Translations under genes and position numbers: made by a program
Shown: positions 17,319-26,176 of the stretch, in pieces
Numbering within the stretch: position 1 is the first letter of the stretch
How the letters are laid out: each line of letters starts with the position of its first letter
Notes under the pieces: model-generated
Seen by the model: only the letters and a program-made list of their open reading frames with translations
Told to the model about the DNA's origin: nothing
Databases searched by the model: none
NCBI GenBank assembly: GCA_019429305.1
Contig: JAHYIR010000015.1
Span: 1 to 46,781, forward strand
Length of the DNA stretch: 46,781 bases
Direction: 5' to 3'
Source: Candidatus Cloacimonadota bacterium
Lineage (GTDB): Bacteria > Cloacimonadota > Cloacimonadia > Cloacimonadales > JAJBBL01

Positions 17319-17747
17319 TTATTCCAAATAATAACTCAGAACATGCCACTCGATTTCTTCTTCTATATGAAATTCCAGCAAGAGATATCCCCCTATATGC
17401 CCGTCTTCAAAAGGAGCAAGAACCCATTTATCATTTAACAAATAAATGTTATCATGATCATAAAAACCCATCGTTCCGCCTAAAACAGGATCAACCGGAA
17501 TAACTTCCGGCTTGGAAGCAAGATCCTCTATTAGTTTTGCTTCCGGATCCTCCCAGCCGGTTTTTAACATAAGATTCTCAATATGTCTATCTGCCGGTAG
17601 ATATTTGGTAATAGGTGTAGGATCAATCTTTTGCGTTATTCTTTTCTCAGCATGATACTGACCGATAAAAAAGCCGGCTAATGTGAAAATAACAATGACC
17701 AGCAAGTATGTTATATTGATTTTCGGTTTCTTCTTTATCTCATCCAT
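17319..17747 (-). CDS. Single-pass membrane-anchored hypothetical protein
   Basis: A 142-aa protein of unknown family. The start is ATG 17747, with a strong GGAGGAG seven bases upstream. A short lysine-rich cytoplasmic N-terminus (MDEIKKKPK) is followed by one membrane segment (about residues 12-31, YLLVIVIFTLAGFFIGQYH). An exported soluble domain of about 110 residues then carries no cysteines and many acidic and aromatic residues (HIENLMLKTGW, GGTMGFYDHDNIYLLNDKW, HIGGYLLLEFHIEEEIEWHVLSYYLE). The segment GGTMGFY...KWVLAPFEDGHIGGYLLLEF looks like a compact beta fold. It is 53 bp downstream of the APC-EIIA permease in the same direction and may be co-transcribed with it. The gene is intact and not derived from the repeats, so I regard it as real, with no function assignable. 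Confidence 0.7.
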   Translation of the reverse strand: MDEIKKKPKINITYLLVIVIFTLAGFFIGQYHAEKRITQKIDPTPITKYLPADRHIENLMLKTGWEDPEAKLIEDLASKPEVIPVDPVLGGTMGFYDHDNIYLLNDKWVLAPFEDGHIGGYLLLEFHIEEEIEWHVLSYYLE

Positions 17748-17800
17748 TACTCCTCCCTCTGGTTAAACTCACAGTTAGTTCAACTGATTGTTTTCTTATA

Positions 17801-19702
17801 CTAATTATCTTTTCGATTATCATACCCATTCGTAATAAGGGTATTCTTACTTATGTGAGTAAAGTATTTATCTCTATTACGGTTAGCAAGCAGTATTGCA
17901 TCTCTCAAAGCATCTACACTATTAGCATGTAACCATTTTTTATTGAAAAGTGGGTCATTGGCTATTTGGGCTATTGCCGCCAAGGCACGTAGATGAAATG
18001 TTCTTTGATCTTTAGAACCAGCTATAACAAAAACTGTTGTTATTCTCGGATGTTGATCAGAAAATCTTATACCCTTCTTGCTTCGAGCTACAAGAATTGA
18101 AAATGTTTCTTCTCCCGGTACAATAATATGAGGAATAGCCAGATTCTCACCTATGACGGTCGTATATTCTCTTTCTCTCTTGATCAATGCTTTAAAAACT
18201 TCTTCTTCCGAAAGTTTTAAGTCTTTTTGTATCTCTGCGGCTGCTAAATGAAAAAACTGCTCGACTTGTAAATACTCATTAATATCGAGTACATGACAGG
18301 TTTTGATCAACTGGTCAAAATGGTCTTCACTAATTTGATCTCTTTCTCTGATAATTTCCTTTAACTCGGTTTCTAAAGTATAACTTGTAATTTCTTTCGA
18401 TGATATCCTTTCTAATAAATAGAGGAGAGCATATTCTCTGCTACTCCTGATTCTTCCGTAAAACCAGTAAGTAAAGAACCCGATTAAAATGAGCAAAAAC
18501 GTGATCAATATAGCAGATAATCCCATTTCAAATAAAAGAAAGATAAAGCCGATTATACCTATGATCTGAATATAGGGATAAAGAGGTGCCTTAAATACTG
18601 GTCGATAATTCTGTAATCTGCTCTCTCGCATAACTATCAAAGCTAAACAGGAGAGGATATTGGTTAAGATAACTGATGTTGATACAGCCCTGACTAAAAT
18701 CTCCAGATCAAGCAGGAGAAAGACTATCAAGGCTATTGTCGTCAAAATGATTGATTTATATGGTGTTCTAAATCGAGTACTTATTCTACTGAGGAAATTA
18801 GGCATTAAGCCATCTCTGCTTAATGACATCGGATATCTGGATGCAGAAAGCAAACCACCATTGGCTGTTGATACAAAAGCTAATATCGCAGCAAAACTTA
18901 AAACTAACATCCCCCAATGACCCATTAAAGCATGCGCTCCGGCAGATATTGGTGTCAAATTCCCTGCTAATTGAGAGCCTGGAACAACTCCAACTGTCAC
19001 AAAAACCATCAAAGTATATAAGATGCTAACAACTAAGAGTGATATTATCATCCCAAGGGGAATTACTTTATTGGGATTCTTTACTTCCTCAGCAACAGAA
19101 CCAACATACAGCAAACCTCCATAGGCAGTGAACACAAATCCTGCCGTACTGAAAATACCATCGAAACCGAAGGGAGAAAAGGGGAGAAAATATTCAGAAC
19201 TGACCTTGGGCAAGCCAACAATGATATAAAAAGCCATCAATGCCAATAGTGCTGATACTAGATATACTTGAAATCTGCCACTTTCTTTAACACCTATAAT
19301 ATTGATCATCATAAAGATAAGAGAAAGTATTATGGCAATAAACTTGATATCATAACCGGGAAGTACTAACGAAGTAAATGCTGCCATGCCGATCAAAGCA
19401 AAAGCACTTTTCAGGGATAAGGAAAACCAACTAAAGAGACCGGATATTGTCCCTACTGCAGGCCCAAAACCACGGGTAATAAAGAAATAATCTCCACCCG
19501 CTTTCGGCATCGCTGTTGCCATTTCAGCAATGCTCAACATACCTGTCATAGCCAACAAACCTGCTATAAAATAGGACAAAACAACTGCTGGTCCGGCATA
19601 ATTATATGCCAATCCGGGAAGAATAAACAGTCCGGAACTGATCATTGCTCCAGTAGCAATACAGAAGACCTCAAAAAGTCCTAATTCCTTTTTTAATTGC
19701 AT
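17801..19702 (-). CDS. APC-superfamily amino-acid permease fused to a PTS EIIA (type 2) domain
   Basis: A 633-aa protein. Residues about 1-420 form a 12-helix APC transporter; the first helix carries IATGAMISSGLFILPG (about 15-30), the glycine-rich substrate/sodium-site loop of amino-acid permeases, and PKAGGDYFF follows. After a linker of about 40 residues, roughly 460-610 match the fructose/mannitol-type EIIA domain: ENLAIPHI with the phosphorylatable His at 525, then FSILVARSKKGIRF, and AIAQIANDPLFNKKWLHANSVDALRDAIL. Such fusions are known, and the EIIA-like part is thought to sense phosphorylation or nitrogen state rather than move sugar. No other PTS gene is in this window. The start is ATG 19702 with GGAG ahead. 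The substrate is probably an amino acid, not determinable. Confidence 0.88.
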   Translation of the reverse strand: MQLKKELGLFEVFCIATGAMISSGLFILPGLAYNYAGPAVVLSYFIAGLLAMTGMLSIAEMATAMPKAGGDYFFITRGFGPAVGTISGLFSWFSLSLKSAFALIGMAAFTSLVLPGYDIKFIAIILSLIFMMINIIGVKESGRFQVYLVSALLALMAFYIIVGLPKVSSEYFLPFSPFGFDGIFSTAGFVFTAYGGLLYVGSVAEEVKNPNKVIPLGMIISLLVVSILYTLMVFVTVGVVPGSQLAGNLTPISAGAHALMGHWGMLVLSFAAILAFVSTANGGLLSASRYPMSLSRDGLMPNFLSRISTRFRTPYKSIILTTIALIVFLLLDLEILVRAVSTSVILTNILSCLALIVMRESRLQNYRPVFKAPLYPYIQIIGIIGFIFLLFEMGLSAILITFLLILIGFFTYWFYGRIRSSREYALLYLLERISSKEITSYTLETELKEIIRERDQISEDHFDQLIKTCHVLDINEYLQVEQFFHLAAAEIQKDLKLSEEEVFKALIKREREYTTVIGENLAIPHIIVPGEETFSILVARSKKGIRFSDQHPRITTVFVIAGSKDQRTFHLRALAAIAQIANDPLFNKKWLHANSVDALRDAILLANRNRDKYFTHISKNTLITNGYDNRKDN

Positions 19703-19794
19703 AAATACTCCGCTATCTGCTTATAATCCAACTAATTCGAAGATCAGGGATTTGTACAAAAAATATCAAACTATTTTGACCTGGCAATTTTTTT

Positions 19795-20280
19795 CTACCA
19801 AGAATTTTTACTATGCTCTGCTAAACACTCTGTTTTTAGCTTTTTGAAAGCGGATTCCCATGCTTTAAAAAACCAGCGACGACAATCTTCCCATTTTTCT
19901 GTATTTCTCCATCCTGTATGAATAAGATGTATCTCGGTTTGTGGTTTATCAGAAACTACAGGATTCTCTATGGCTGAAAAGAATACTATTACTTGGGTCA
20001 AGGGATCAACATTATTCATCAGGGTTTTATACTCGATAGGACCCTTCCATTCAAAAGCGATAAATTTTCCCAGTTCCAGACCATTAATCCGGCAACCAAC
20101 AGTACTGTTATTCATTCTGTCCTTAACATCCCAGAAAAGCTCGTATTTTCCACCTATTCTCAATTCAATATTGGCATCTACCGCTAACCATGAACTGACC
20201 TCACGTTTCCCGCTAAACATGGTGAATGCTTTATTTACATCACAATCCAGTAACGTTTTAATATGGATAATTTCATTCAT
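19795..20280 (-). CDS. SRPBCC / AHSA1-family protein
   Basis: A 161-aa protein with the START-like helix-grip fold of the activator-of-Hsp90-homologue-1 family. The N-terminal IHIKTLLDCDVNKAFTMF, then SSWLAVDANIELRIGGKYELFWDV (about 28-51, the paired strands and the 'G-G-x-Y/F' turn), GKFIAFEWKGP and the C-terminal helix TGWRNTEKWEDCRRWFFKAWESAFKKLK support this. Members bind hydrophobic small molecules or act in stress responses, and no ligand can be named. Start ATG 20280, with GAGG upstream, directly after the stop of the DMT transporter (one base between), so the two form a translationally close pair. The C-terminal tail is short and unremarkable. Confidence 0.85.
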   Translation of the reverse strand: MNEIIHIKTLLDCDVNKAFTMFSGKREVSSWLAVDANIELRIGGKYELFWDVKDRMNNSTVGCRINGLELGKFIAFEWKGPIEYKTLMNNVDPLTQVIVFFSAIENPVVSDKPQTEIHLIHTGWRNTEKWEDCRRWFFKAWESAFKKLKTECLAEHSKNSW

Positions 20281-20281
20281 T

Positions 20282-21166
20282 CTATACCTCTATATATTTT
20301 TTCTTTTTTTGTTTAAGGGTAAATGTTGTGAACATTACTGCTCCAATAATGATCATACCACCTACTATAGTTCTGACTTCAGGTATTTCACTCAATATCA
20401 AAAAGGCAAATAAGATGCCATATACTGGCTCCAAACAGGCAATAATACTGGCCGTTTTCGCTTTGATGATCTTCAAGCCATATATGAAAAGGGTATGAGA
20501 AAGAGCTGTAAACACCACACCTAAAACTATTAACATTATAATATCATGAATCTTATTCACTTGCTGGAGTATTGATAATGAAAATGGCAAGAGTACTAAA
20601 AAAGCTATTAAGTTCTGATATAGTGCTACAGTACCAGCACGATAATATGAAACCATCTTGCGGTTCAGTAATGTTAAAAAAGCGAACAATAATCCTGAAA
20701 GAGAACCCCAAATCACGCCCTGCAATATATTATCCGTGAGTTCGAACCTTGGAATGAGTAATCTGATCCCTATAAAAGAAACCAATGCTAAAACAATGTA
20801 CTTAATAGAGAACCTTTCTTTGAAGATTATCGGCTCCAAAAAAGCTACGTATACTGGAAAGGTTGAAAAGGAGAGCAACCCGATAGCCACAGTTGATATT
20901 TGAATCGCATGAAAGAAAGTTAGCCAGTGTATTCCCAACAATATACCTAAAATCAACATAAAAAAGTAGTGTGAAGCCTTCTTCTTTATAGTCATAAAAT
21001 CTTTTTTAAGCAGGAGAAAGAGAAACAATGCTATGGAAGCAAAGAAGACTCTCCCGAGTACAATCAATATGGGTGAGAAAGTTAATAGTTTGCCAAACAA
21101 TCCGGCTGTTCCGAAGAGCAGAACTGCAAGATTAATTGCCAGTAAACCTTTCCCTTTATCTGTCAT
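20282..21166 (-). CDS. EamA/DMT-family transporter
   Basis: A 294-aa inner-membrane protein with ten hydrophobic helices arranged as two EamA repeats (about residues 5-135 and 145-285). Each repeat has the family pattern: LAINLAVLLFGTAGLFGK at the start of the first; GVIWGSLSGLLFAFLTLLNRKM opening the second; and a late GLKIIKAKTASIIACLEPVYGILFAFLILSE, the 'EP' helix repeated from LEPIIFKERF in the first half. Members export metabolites such as amino acids or move nucleotide sugars; specificity is unknown. It is upstream of, and separated by one base from, the SRPBCC gene. Start ATG 21166; no strong ribosome site is visible. Confidence 0.88.
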   Translation of the reverse strand: MTDKGKGLLAINLAVLLFGTAGLFGKLLTFSPILIVLGRVFFASIALFLFLLLKKDFMTIKKKASHYFFMLILGILLGIHWLTFFHAIQISTVAIGLLSFSTFPVYVAFLEPIIFKERFSIKYIVLALVSFIGIRLLIPRFELTDNILQGVIWGSLSGLLFAFLTLLNRKMVSYYRAGTVALYQNLIAFLVLLPFSLSILQQVNKIHDIIMLIVLGVVFTALSHTLFIYGLKIIKAKTASIIACLEPVYGILFAFLILSEIPEVRTIVGGMIIIGAVMFTTFTLKQKKKKYIEV

Positions 21167-21206
21167 TAGTTATCATGCCTATATCAATTAGTATTCGTCT
21201 CTTTTA

Positions 21207-24200
21207 CTACTTTAATAGTATCATTTTTCTGATCAAATCTTCTTCTTGGGTTCTTAAGCGATAAAAGTATATGCCAGCCGGAACTTCTCTCTCTTTACTA
21301 TCCTTTCCATTCCAGTTAATAGAGTATTCCCCTGCTCTAAGCTCTTCCGCCATCAGTGTTACGATATGTTGCCCTTTAACATTAAATAATTCAATCCTTA
21401 CAAAACAGTCATTAGCCAGTGAAAAATCAATTTGGGTTTCGGGGTTGAATGGATTGGGATAATTCTGTTTTAGATGTGTCTTTGGAGCATTAGTCACTTC
21501 ATCATCAACAGAAGTAAAGATTACTGTCTGGATATTAGATTGGAGAGATTCGTATTCACCGTAAAGTGCAGTAATATAATAATGAAAAACTCCATAATTA
21601 GGAAGAGTATCTATATAGAAAGTTTCTTGCGGTTCTGTGATCTCAACAAGTTCTATTCCATTACGATATACCTTGTATCCTGTCAGATATCTGAAATAAT
21701 CTAAGAAACGGACTGGTTCAAATGCTTCTTGGCTTGATAGTATCTCTGTTCTGTTATTTCTTTGGTTCGCATTATAGGGGAGAGGTTGCAGAGTAATTAT
21801 TTCCCCATTGGTATTATTGATTGCTAACCCTTGTATATTCCAGTTATAGTTAAGATTAGGATTCATGATAGACAAGCTCTCCCAACCTTCCAGATTTACC
21901 AGATCTCCTTTATTAACGACAGCAGGTCCGGCATCTCTACCTGCAGGATAACCGGTCTCTGTATCAATATGATAACCGATCCAAAGCTCTTGATTGACAT
22001 TAATCAAAACAGGTTCTATTAATTCAATAACATTCCACTCCATCATGACCAGATCTGTTGTATTGATTGCCTGATCTACGATCAGATCTCCCGGATCATA
22101 AACATCTCCTACAATTGAACCATTGATCCAAACTCTCACAGAGTAATTACATTGAACTTGTCTGGGAACAAAAGAGATGAATTGGAGTAACTTACCGTCA
22201 AATGGTAGTAAATCTGCCGGTTCAAACCTTGCTGCTACTTCAAACTGGACAGGACTATTAGTTCCAATACCGCCTGAATTCATACCATTATCCCAGGAAA
22301 ACCATTCTCCATCGAGATAAGAATACCATTGCAGATGAACTTCATCCCCTTCCAACTGATAAGTGAGATCACGAGGTGGATACAGAGCAGGTATAGCCGG
22401 TGCTATTGATACAGAATTTGAGGGAACTGATACTCCTCCACTATAGGCGGCTCTGATAAAATAATTATATAATACACCGTTGGTAACATTTGTATCGGTA
22501 TATAACAGCTCCGAAGAAGAGACTGACCCAATTTGTACTCCGTTGCGATAAATATTATACCCTTCTAAGGCGCGTTGACGAAGATCGTTTGCAGTCGGCG
22601 CTTCCCAAAAGAGATCAACATATCCTGCTCCTGAATCTGCAGTCAGATTCTGTGGTGGTAAGAGATAGATAGTTACTGATTGAGGTTCGGAAGGGAGTGA
22701 TTCATATAAACCACCGAACATATCTTCACCAAACAAAGCCGTAATATGGTAAGTATAATCTCCGTTATTTAATCCTTCATCAAGATAGCTCAATACAACG
22801 GAATCTTCAATTGTCATGATAAGAGCATTGTTGCGATAGATTCTGTAACCGCTGACTTCTTCCTGTCTGTTTCGGATGGACACCGGTTCTTGCCATGTCA
22901 AATCTACATTATCTATGTTCAGAACTTCTGCTTCGAAAATCTCAATTGTTGCTAAACTCTCAATTGTATTGAAAGACCATACTTCAGACCAGGCACTGGG
23001 AAAAACTCCGTTATTGGAATTTACTCTCCAGTAATAGGTTTGATTAAAATCGAGACTACTTATCCAGTTGTTTGTCAGAGCAAGATTGCTTGTATAGATA
23101 ATATCATCAAAATCTGTGTCGGTAGCTACTTGAACCGTATAGTAAACAGCATTAGTTACTGCTTCCCATTGTAAATGAACATTGGTGGCTAGATCTTCAC
23201 TCTCATCAGGTGGTAAAAAAAGCAACGGTGGGTCTGTGGGATCAGGAATATCGCCTATAGTAAATATCTGTTCAGTGCTAAAGAGAGAACCACTATAGAT
23301 ATGATCTATCGCCTGCACACTCCAATAATAAACACCATCTTCCAGATCATTGAGTTGAGCACTGTTAAAAGAATATTTTCCCAAGGCAGCTACTCTTCTG
23401 AATCCGGTATCTATGTGAGCCATCGGAGAAACTATATCATAACCATTTGAATTAGTGCCAACCCTTAAGTTATACGTCAGACCGTTTGCAGGGGTCGTTC
23501 CTCCTGTTGCCTGTTGCCAATTGAATTGCACTCCATCATCTGTCAAAGTAGTGAACAGACCTGTTGGAGCAGAAGCAGGTGTATTAACTGTCGGTATCAT
23601 ATTCTCATAGATGATGGCTAAATAGTTTTGTGAAGCAGCCCAACCAATGAGTAGAAAATCGAGTTTACCATCGTTATTATAATCTGCTGGTACTACAGTT
23701 GACCTTCGGGCATCAACAAAAGTCAAATTAGAATTAGTAAAGGTATCAGTTCCTGTTTGCAAAAAAAGTCTTGTCGTCCAAGCATTATCAATCTCGCCAC
23801 TCACAACAAAATCGAGTAAACCGTTATTATTGAAATCTCCCCAAGCGACATAACCCTGTCTTGTTCCGACAATATCGGCATTGATATTGATAAAAGTTCC
23901 ATCTCCGTTATTTTTATAAATAAGAGTATATTTCTCTTCGGAATTATCTGAACCGTTCATCAGAATATCTAAGTAGCCATCATTGTTATAATCACCTAAT
24001 GAAATTGAGGAATAGCGTAATCCTATTAACGGTTGGGTAGATTCGGTAAATGTTCCGTCTCCATTATTCATATAAATATAGGCGACATAATTGAAAGAAC
24101 CGATCCTACCGCTGATCACAATATCGAGCCATCCGTTGTTGTTCAGATCGCCACAAGCTACAGCTGAATGCGTTACCCCTATTATATCGACTCCCAGGTC

Positions 24201-24755
24201 TATAAAAGTAAAATCTCCATTATTGAGGTAGATCCGGGTAATCCCTTGTCCATCTTGCATCTGCCCGGCAACGAGTATATCCAATAAACCGTTTTTGTTA
24301 AAATCTCCCAACACCAGATCACCAAGATAAAGATCGGGTATACCACTGATCATTTCTGTGAATGTCTCATCTCCGTTATTCATATAAACTTTGAAATAGC
24401 TACTGCCGCCTAATCCTGTATAACCAAAGATTGCAATATCATTCCAACCATTGTTATTCAGATCACCAGCTACCGCTTTACTGACCCCTAAATCAAATAA
24501 ACCCGCTTCCATATTACTGAACGTTCCGTCACCATTATTACGAAAAATTTCTGTATAGGGAAAATTCAGAGACCCTTCTCCGTAGGTATAACCAGTTAAT
24601 AGAATATCAAGAAGACCATTATTGTTGAAATCACTCCAGACGGCATCTCCATAATACACTTCATGCAATCCGGCATCTACCGCTGTAAAGCTTAACTGTC
24701 CGTATAATGTGGAACACAATAATATGATGAGTACTGAAATGTATGTAGTTTTCAT
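21207..24755 (-). CDS. Large secreted FG-GAP/VCBS and Fn3 protein with C-terminal sorting domain
   Basis: A 1182-aa exported protein. The start is ATG 24755, with GGAGG at a good distance; the frame also begins at a TTG inside a duplicated ribosome site. A signal peptide (about residues 1-19) precedes seven FG-GAP-type repeats (about 40-390), each with a calcium-binding D-x-N-x-(N/D)-G-x-x-D motif such as DFNNNGLLDI, DLNNNGWNDI, DYNNDGYLDI and DYNNDGKLDF. These typically build a beta-propeller. Several fibronectin-III-like and immunoglobulin-like domains follow (about 400-1090: PTGLFTTLTDDGVQFNW, VHLQWEAVTNAVYYTVQV, VDLFWEAP, VHLQWYSY). The last ~90 residues hold NYPNPFNPETQIDFSL, GEYSINWNGKD, PAGIYFYRL and KMILLK, the sorting domain. 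An adhesive or glycan-binding surface role is inferred. It has its own promoter candidate at 24777-24804. Confidence 0.88.
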   Translation of the reverse strand: MKTTYISVLIILLCSTLYGQLSFTAVDAGLHEVYYGDAVWSDFNNNGLLDILLTGYTYGEGSLNFPYTEIFRNNGDGTFSNMEAGLFDLGVSKAVAGDLNNNGWNDIAIFGYTGLGGSSYFKVYMNNGDETFTEMISGIPDLYLGDLVLGDFNKNGLLDILVAGQMQDGQGITRIYLNNGDFTFIDLGVDIIGVTHSAVACGDLNNNGWLDIVISGRIGSFNYVAYIYMNNGDGTFTESTQPLIGLRYSSISLGDYNNDGYLDILMNGSDNSEEKYTLIYKNNGDGTFININADIVGTRQGYVAWGDFNNNGLLDFVVSGEIDNAWTTRLFLQTGTDTFTNSNLTFVDARRSTVVPADYNNDGKLDFLLIGWAASQNYLAIIYENMIPTVNTPASAPTGLFTTLTDDGVQFNWQQATGGTTPANGLTYNLRVGTNSNGYDIVSPMAHIDTGFRRVAALGKYSFNSAQLNDLEDGVYYWSVQAIDHIYSGSLFSTEQIFTIGDIPDPTDPPLLFLPPDESEDLATNVHLQWEAVTNAVYYTVQVATDTDFDDIIYTSNLALTNNWISSLDFNQTYYWRVNSNNGVFPSAWSEVWSFNTIESLATIEIFEAEVLNIDNVDLTWQEPVSIRNRQEEVSGYRIYRNNALIMTIEDSVVLSYLDEGLNNGDYTYHITALFGEDMFGGLYESLPSEPQSVTIYLLPPQNLTADSGAGYVDLFWEAPTANDLRQRALEGYNIYRNGVQIGSVSSSELLYTDTNVTNGVLYNYFIRAAYSGGVSVPSNSVSIAPAIPALYPPRDLTYQLEGDEVHLQWYSYLDGEWFSWDNGMNSGGIGTNSPVQFEVAARFEPADLLPFDGKLLQFISFVPRQVQCNYSVRVWINGSIVGDVYDPGDLIVDQAINTTDLVMMEWNVIELIEPVLINVNQELWIGYHIDTETGYPAGRDAGPAVVNKGDLVNLEGWESLSIMNPNLNYNWNIQGLAINNTNGEIITLQPLPYNANQRNNRTEILSSQEAFEPVRFLDYFRYLTGYKVYRNGIELVEITEPQETFYIDTLPNYGVFHYYITALYGEYESLQSNIQTVIFTSVDDEVTNAPKTHLKQNYPNPFNPETQIDFSLANDCFVRIELFNVKGQHIVTLMAEELRAGEYSINWNGKDSKEREVPAGIYFYRLRTQEEDLIRKMILLK

Positions 24756-24776
24756 AAACACCTCCAATCACCTCCA

Positions 24777-24804
24777 ATTATCAATTCTATTTTTATTGTG
24801 TCAA
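24777..24804 (-). promoter_or_regulatory. Probable sigma70-type promoter with duplicated ribosome site downstream
   Basis: On the minus strand TTGACA (24804-24799) is followed after 16 nt by GATAAT (24782-24777, 5 of 6). Downstream the segment TTGGAGGTG occurs twice in tandem (about 24759-24777), placing two candidate Shine-Dalgarno sites ahead of the ATG at 24755. The leader would be about 15 nt. Confidence 0.55.
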
Positions 24805-24837
24805 TATCAAAAGTGATCAATGATCTTGTAGTTAAAT

Positions 24838-25380
24838 ACTCAGGATGACACTATATATTGTCACTTACAGGATATTACAGGCAAGATACCTGGTGATTGA
24901 ATAGCCTTAACATTGTGTGTGAATAAAGGGCGACTACCGGTCGCTCCTAAAATGCATTATTCCGTTTGATCTTATTTTACCATAATATAGCTGTTCTATT
25001 CCTTCCTGCTATACCCCTTTGTTTTTTTCTGATGAATAATAACTCTTTTCCCTTGCTTGGCTCCGAAGATAGCTCCTGGAGCTTTGTAACGGGTACCATA
25101 TAATAGCCTGCGACTTCAGTCTCAGGTATGGAGTTCCACTCCATTTGGGCGGCGGGTGGGTTTAGTTCATCTTAATCCAGACACTGAAGTGTCTGGCTAT
25201 CCAATTTCATACCCCTAAGGGGCATTAAAAAAGGGCGACTACCGGTCGCTCCTAAAATGCATTATTCCGTTTGATCTTATTTTACCGTCAAATCCGCGTT
25301 CTATTCTCTTACTGCTATCCTCCCCATAGACTTACTTCTCCTCTCGTAAGTCTTTTCTCAGATCACTGATCACTAAAAAT
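24838..25380. repeat. Intergenic mosaic repeat island 5
   Basis: About 540 bp between divergent genes. It includes 'actcaggatgacac' (24838-24851); module B (24926-24950) followed by 'aaaatgcattattccgtttgatcttattttac' (24950-24984); a 'ttccttcctgcta' phrase; inverted module C (25100-25226); a second module B (25231-25252) followed by the same 'aaaatgcattattccgtttgatcttattttaccgtcaaatccgcgttctat' phrase (25254-25305); and 'cagatcactgatcactaaa'. The two module-B-plus-flank units are near-identical direct repeats about 304 bp apart, bracketing module C. Confidence 0.8.
25100..25226 (-). repeat. Structured repeat module C, copy 2 (inverted)
   Basis: Read on the minus strand: CCCC-TTA-GGGG; CCAGACACTTCAGTGTCTGG; ATGGAG-TGGAA-CTCCAT; CCTGAGACTGAAGTCGCAGG. 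The last stem carries one unpaired A/C position relative to copy 3. The orientation is opposite to the other three copies. Confidence 0.8.
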
Positions 25381-25430
25381 AAATTGCCTAATACAATAGA
25401 GTCTATTTTCTTAGTTAAAGGAGAAAAAAT

Positions 25431-26081
25431 ATGTACATTGAAGAGGATTTTGAGATTCGCAAGGTTTTTTGTCTGGGCATGAACTATGTTGATCATATTA
25501 ATGAAATGAAGAGCGAAGTTCCAGATGAACCGGTATTTTTTCTAAAACCATCCACAGCTGTGATTCGGGATAAGGGAACTATTATTTTGCCACTGGCAAG
25601 TAATGATATTCATTATGAGGTCGAATTAGCAGTCTTGATTGGTAAACACGGAAAAAAGATACAGAAAAATTCTGCTTTTGATCACATAGCAGGATATGGC
25701 GTAGGAATTGATGTTACCTTGAGAGATATTCAATTAGCCGGAAAAGAAAAGGGTTATCCTTGGACATTGGCTAAAGGATTCGATACATCAGCACCTATAT
25801 CTCGCTTTGTTCCCAAGGATTTGATACCTAATATATACCATGAAGAGATATCACTCTGGGTCAATGATGAGTTAAAACAACATAATAGCCCAGCTTCTAT
25901 GGTCTTCCGGATTGATGAAATTATTGTTTACATTTCTAACTTTTTTTCATTAGAGAGGGGGGATGTTATCTTTACCGGCACTCCCAAAGGTGTTGGAAAA
26001 CTTGAAGATGGAGATGTCGTCAAAGCATCTCTGGGTAAATTTGTCACTCTGGAATGCCAGGTAAGAAGAGATCTGCAGTAG
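25431..26081 (+). CDS. Fumarylacetoacetate hydrolase (FAH)-family protein
   Basis: A 216-aa enzyme of the FAH/YcgM group, with family members acting as acylpyruvate hydrolases, oxaloacetate decarboxylases or oxaloacetate tautomerases, all through a bound Mg2+. Visible: CLGMNYVDHINEM at 14-26, FFLKPSTAVI at 36-45, HYEVELAVLIG at 61-71 (metal ligands Glu63 and Glu65), GYGVGIDVTLRDIQ at 88-101 (Asp94), LAKGFDTSAPISRF at 113-126, and FTGTPKGVGKLEDGDVV near 182-198. The length equals the minimal catalytic domain with no N-terminal extension. The start is ATG 25431 with AAAGGAG upstream. It lies 95 bp ahead of the encapsulated ferritin in the same direction; that gap is large enough for a separate promoter, so co-transcription with the encapsulin pair is uncertain. 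The substrate cannot be chosen from sequence. Confidence 0.92.
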   Translation: MYIEEDFEIRKVFCLGMNYVDHINEMKSEVPDEPVFFLKPSTAVIRDKGTIILPLASNDIHYEVELAVLIGKHGKKIQKNSAFDHIAGYGVGIDVTLRDIQLAGKEKGYPWTLAKGFDTSAPISRFVPKDLIPNIYHEEISLWVNDELKQHNSPASMVFRIDEIIVYISNFFSLERGDVIFTGTPKGVGKLEDGDVVKASLGKFVTLECQVRRDLQ

Positions 26082-26176
26082 ATAATATCATCGCTAAGAA
26101 AAAACTGTTTAGCATTACTAAGATTATGTATTATATTATTTTAAGTAATCACTACATCTTATAGTAAGGAGGAATT

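Noticed and set aside
24838-25380. Possible insertion sequence or transposon
   Set aside because: No transposase or recombinase frame occurs in any island, so if the modules move they must rely on a helper elsewhere.
26082-26176. Fur- or PerR-type operator before the encapsulin cargo gene
   Set aside because: The gap is AT-rich with loose inverted pieces (ATTACT...AGTAAT), but no 15- to 19-bp box with adequate match to a known consensus was found.
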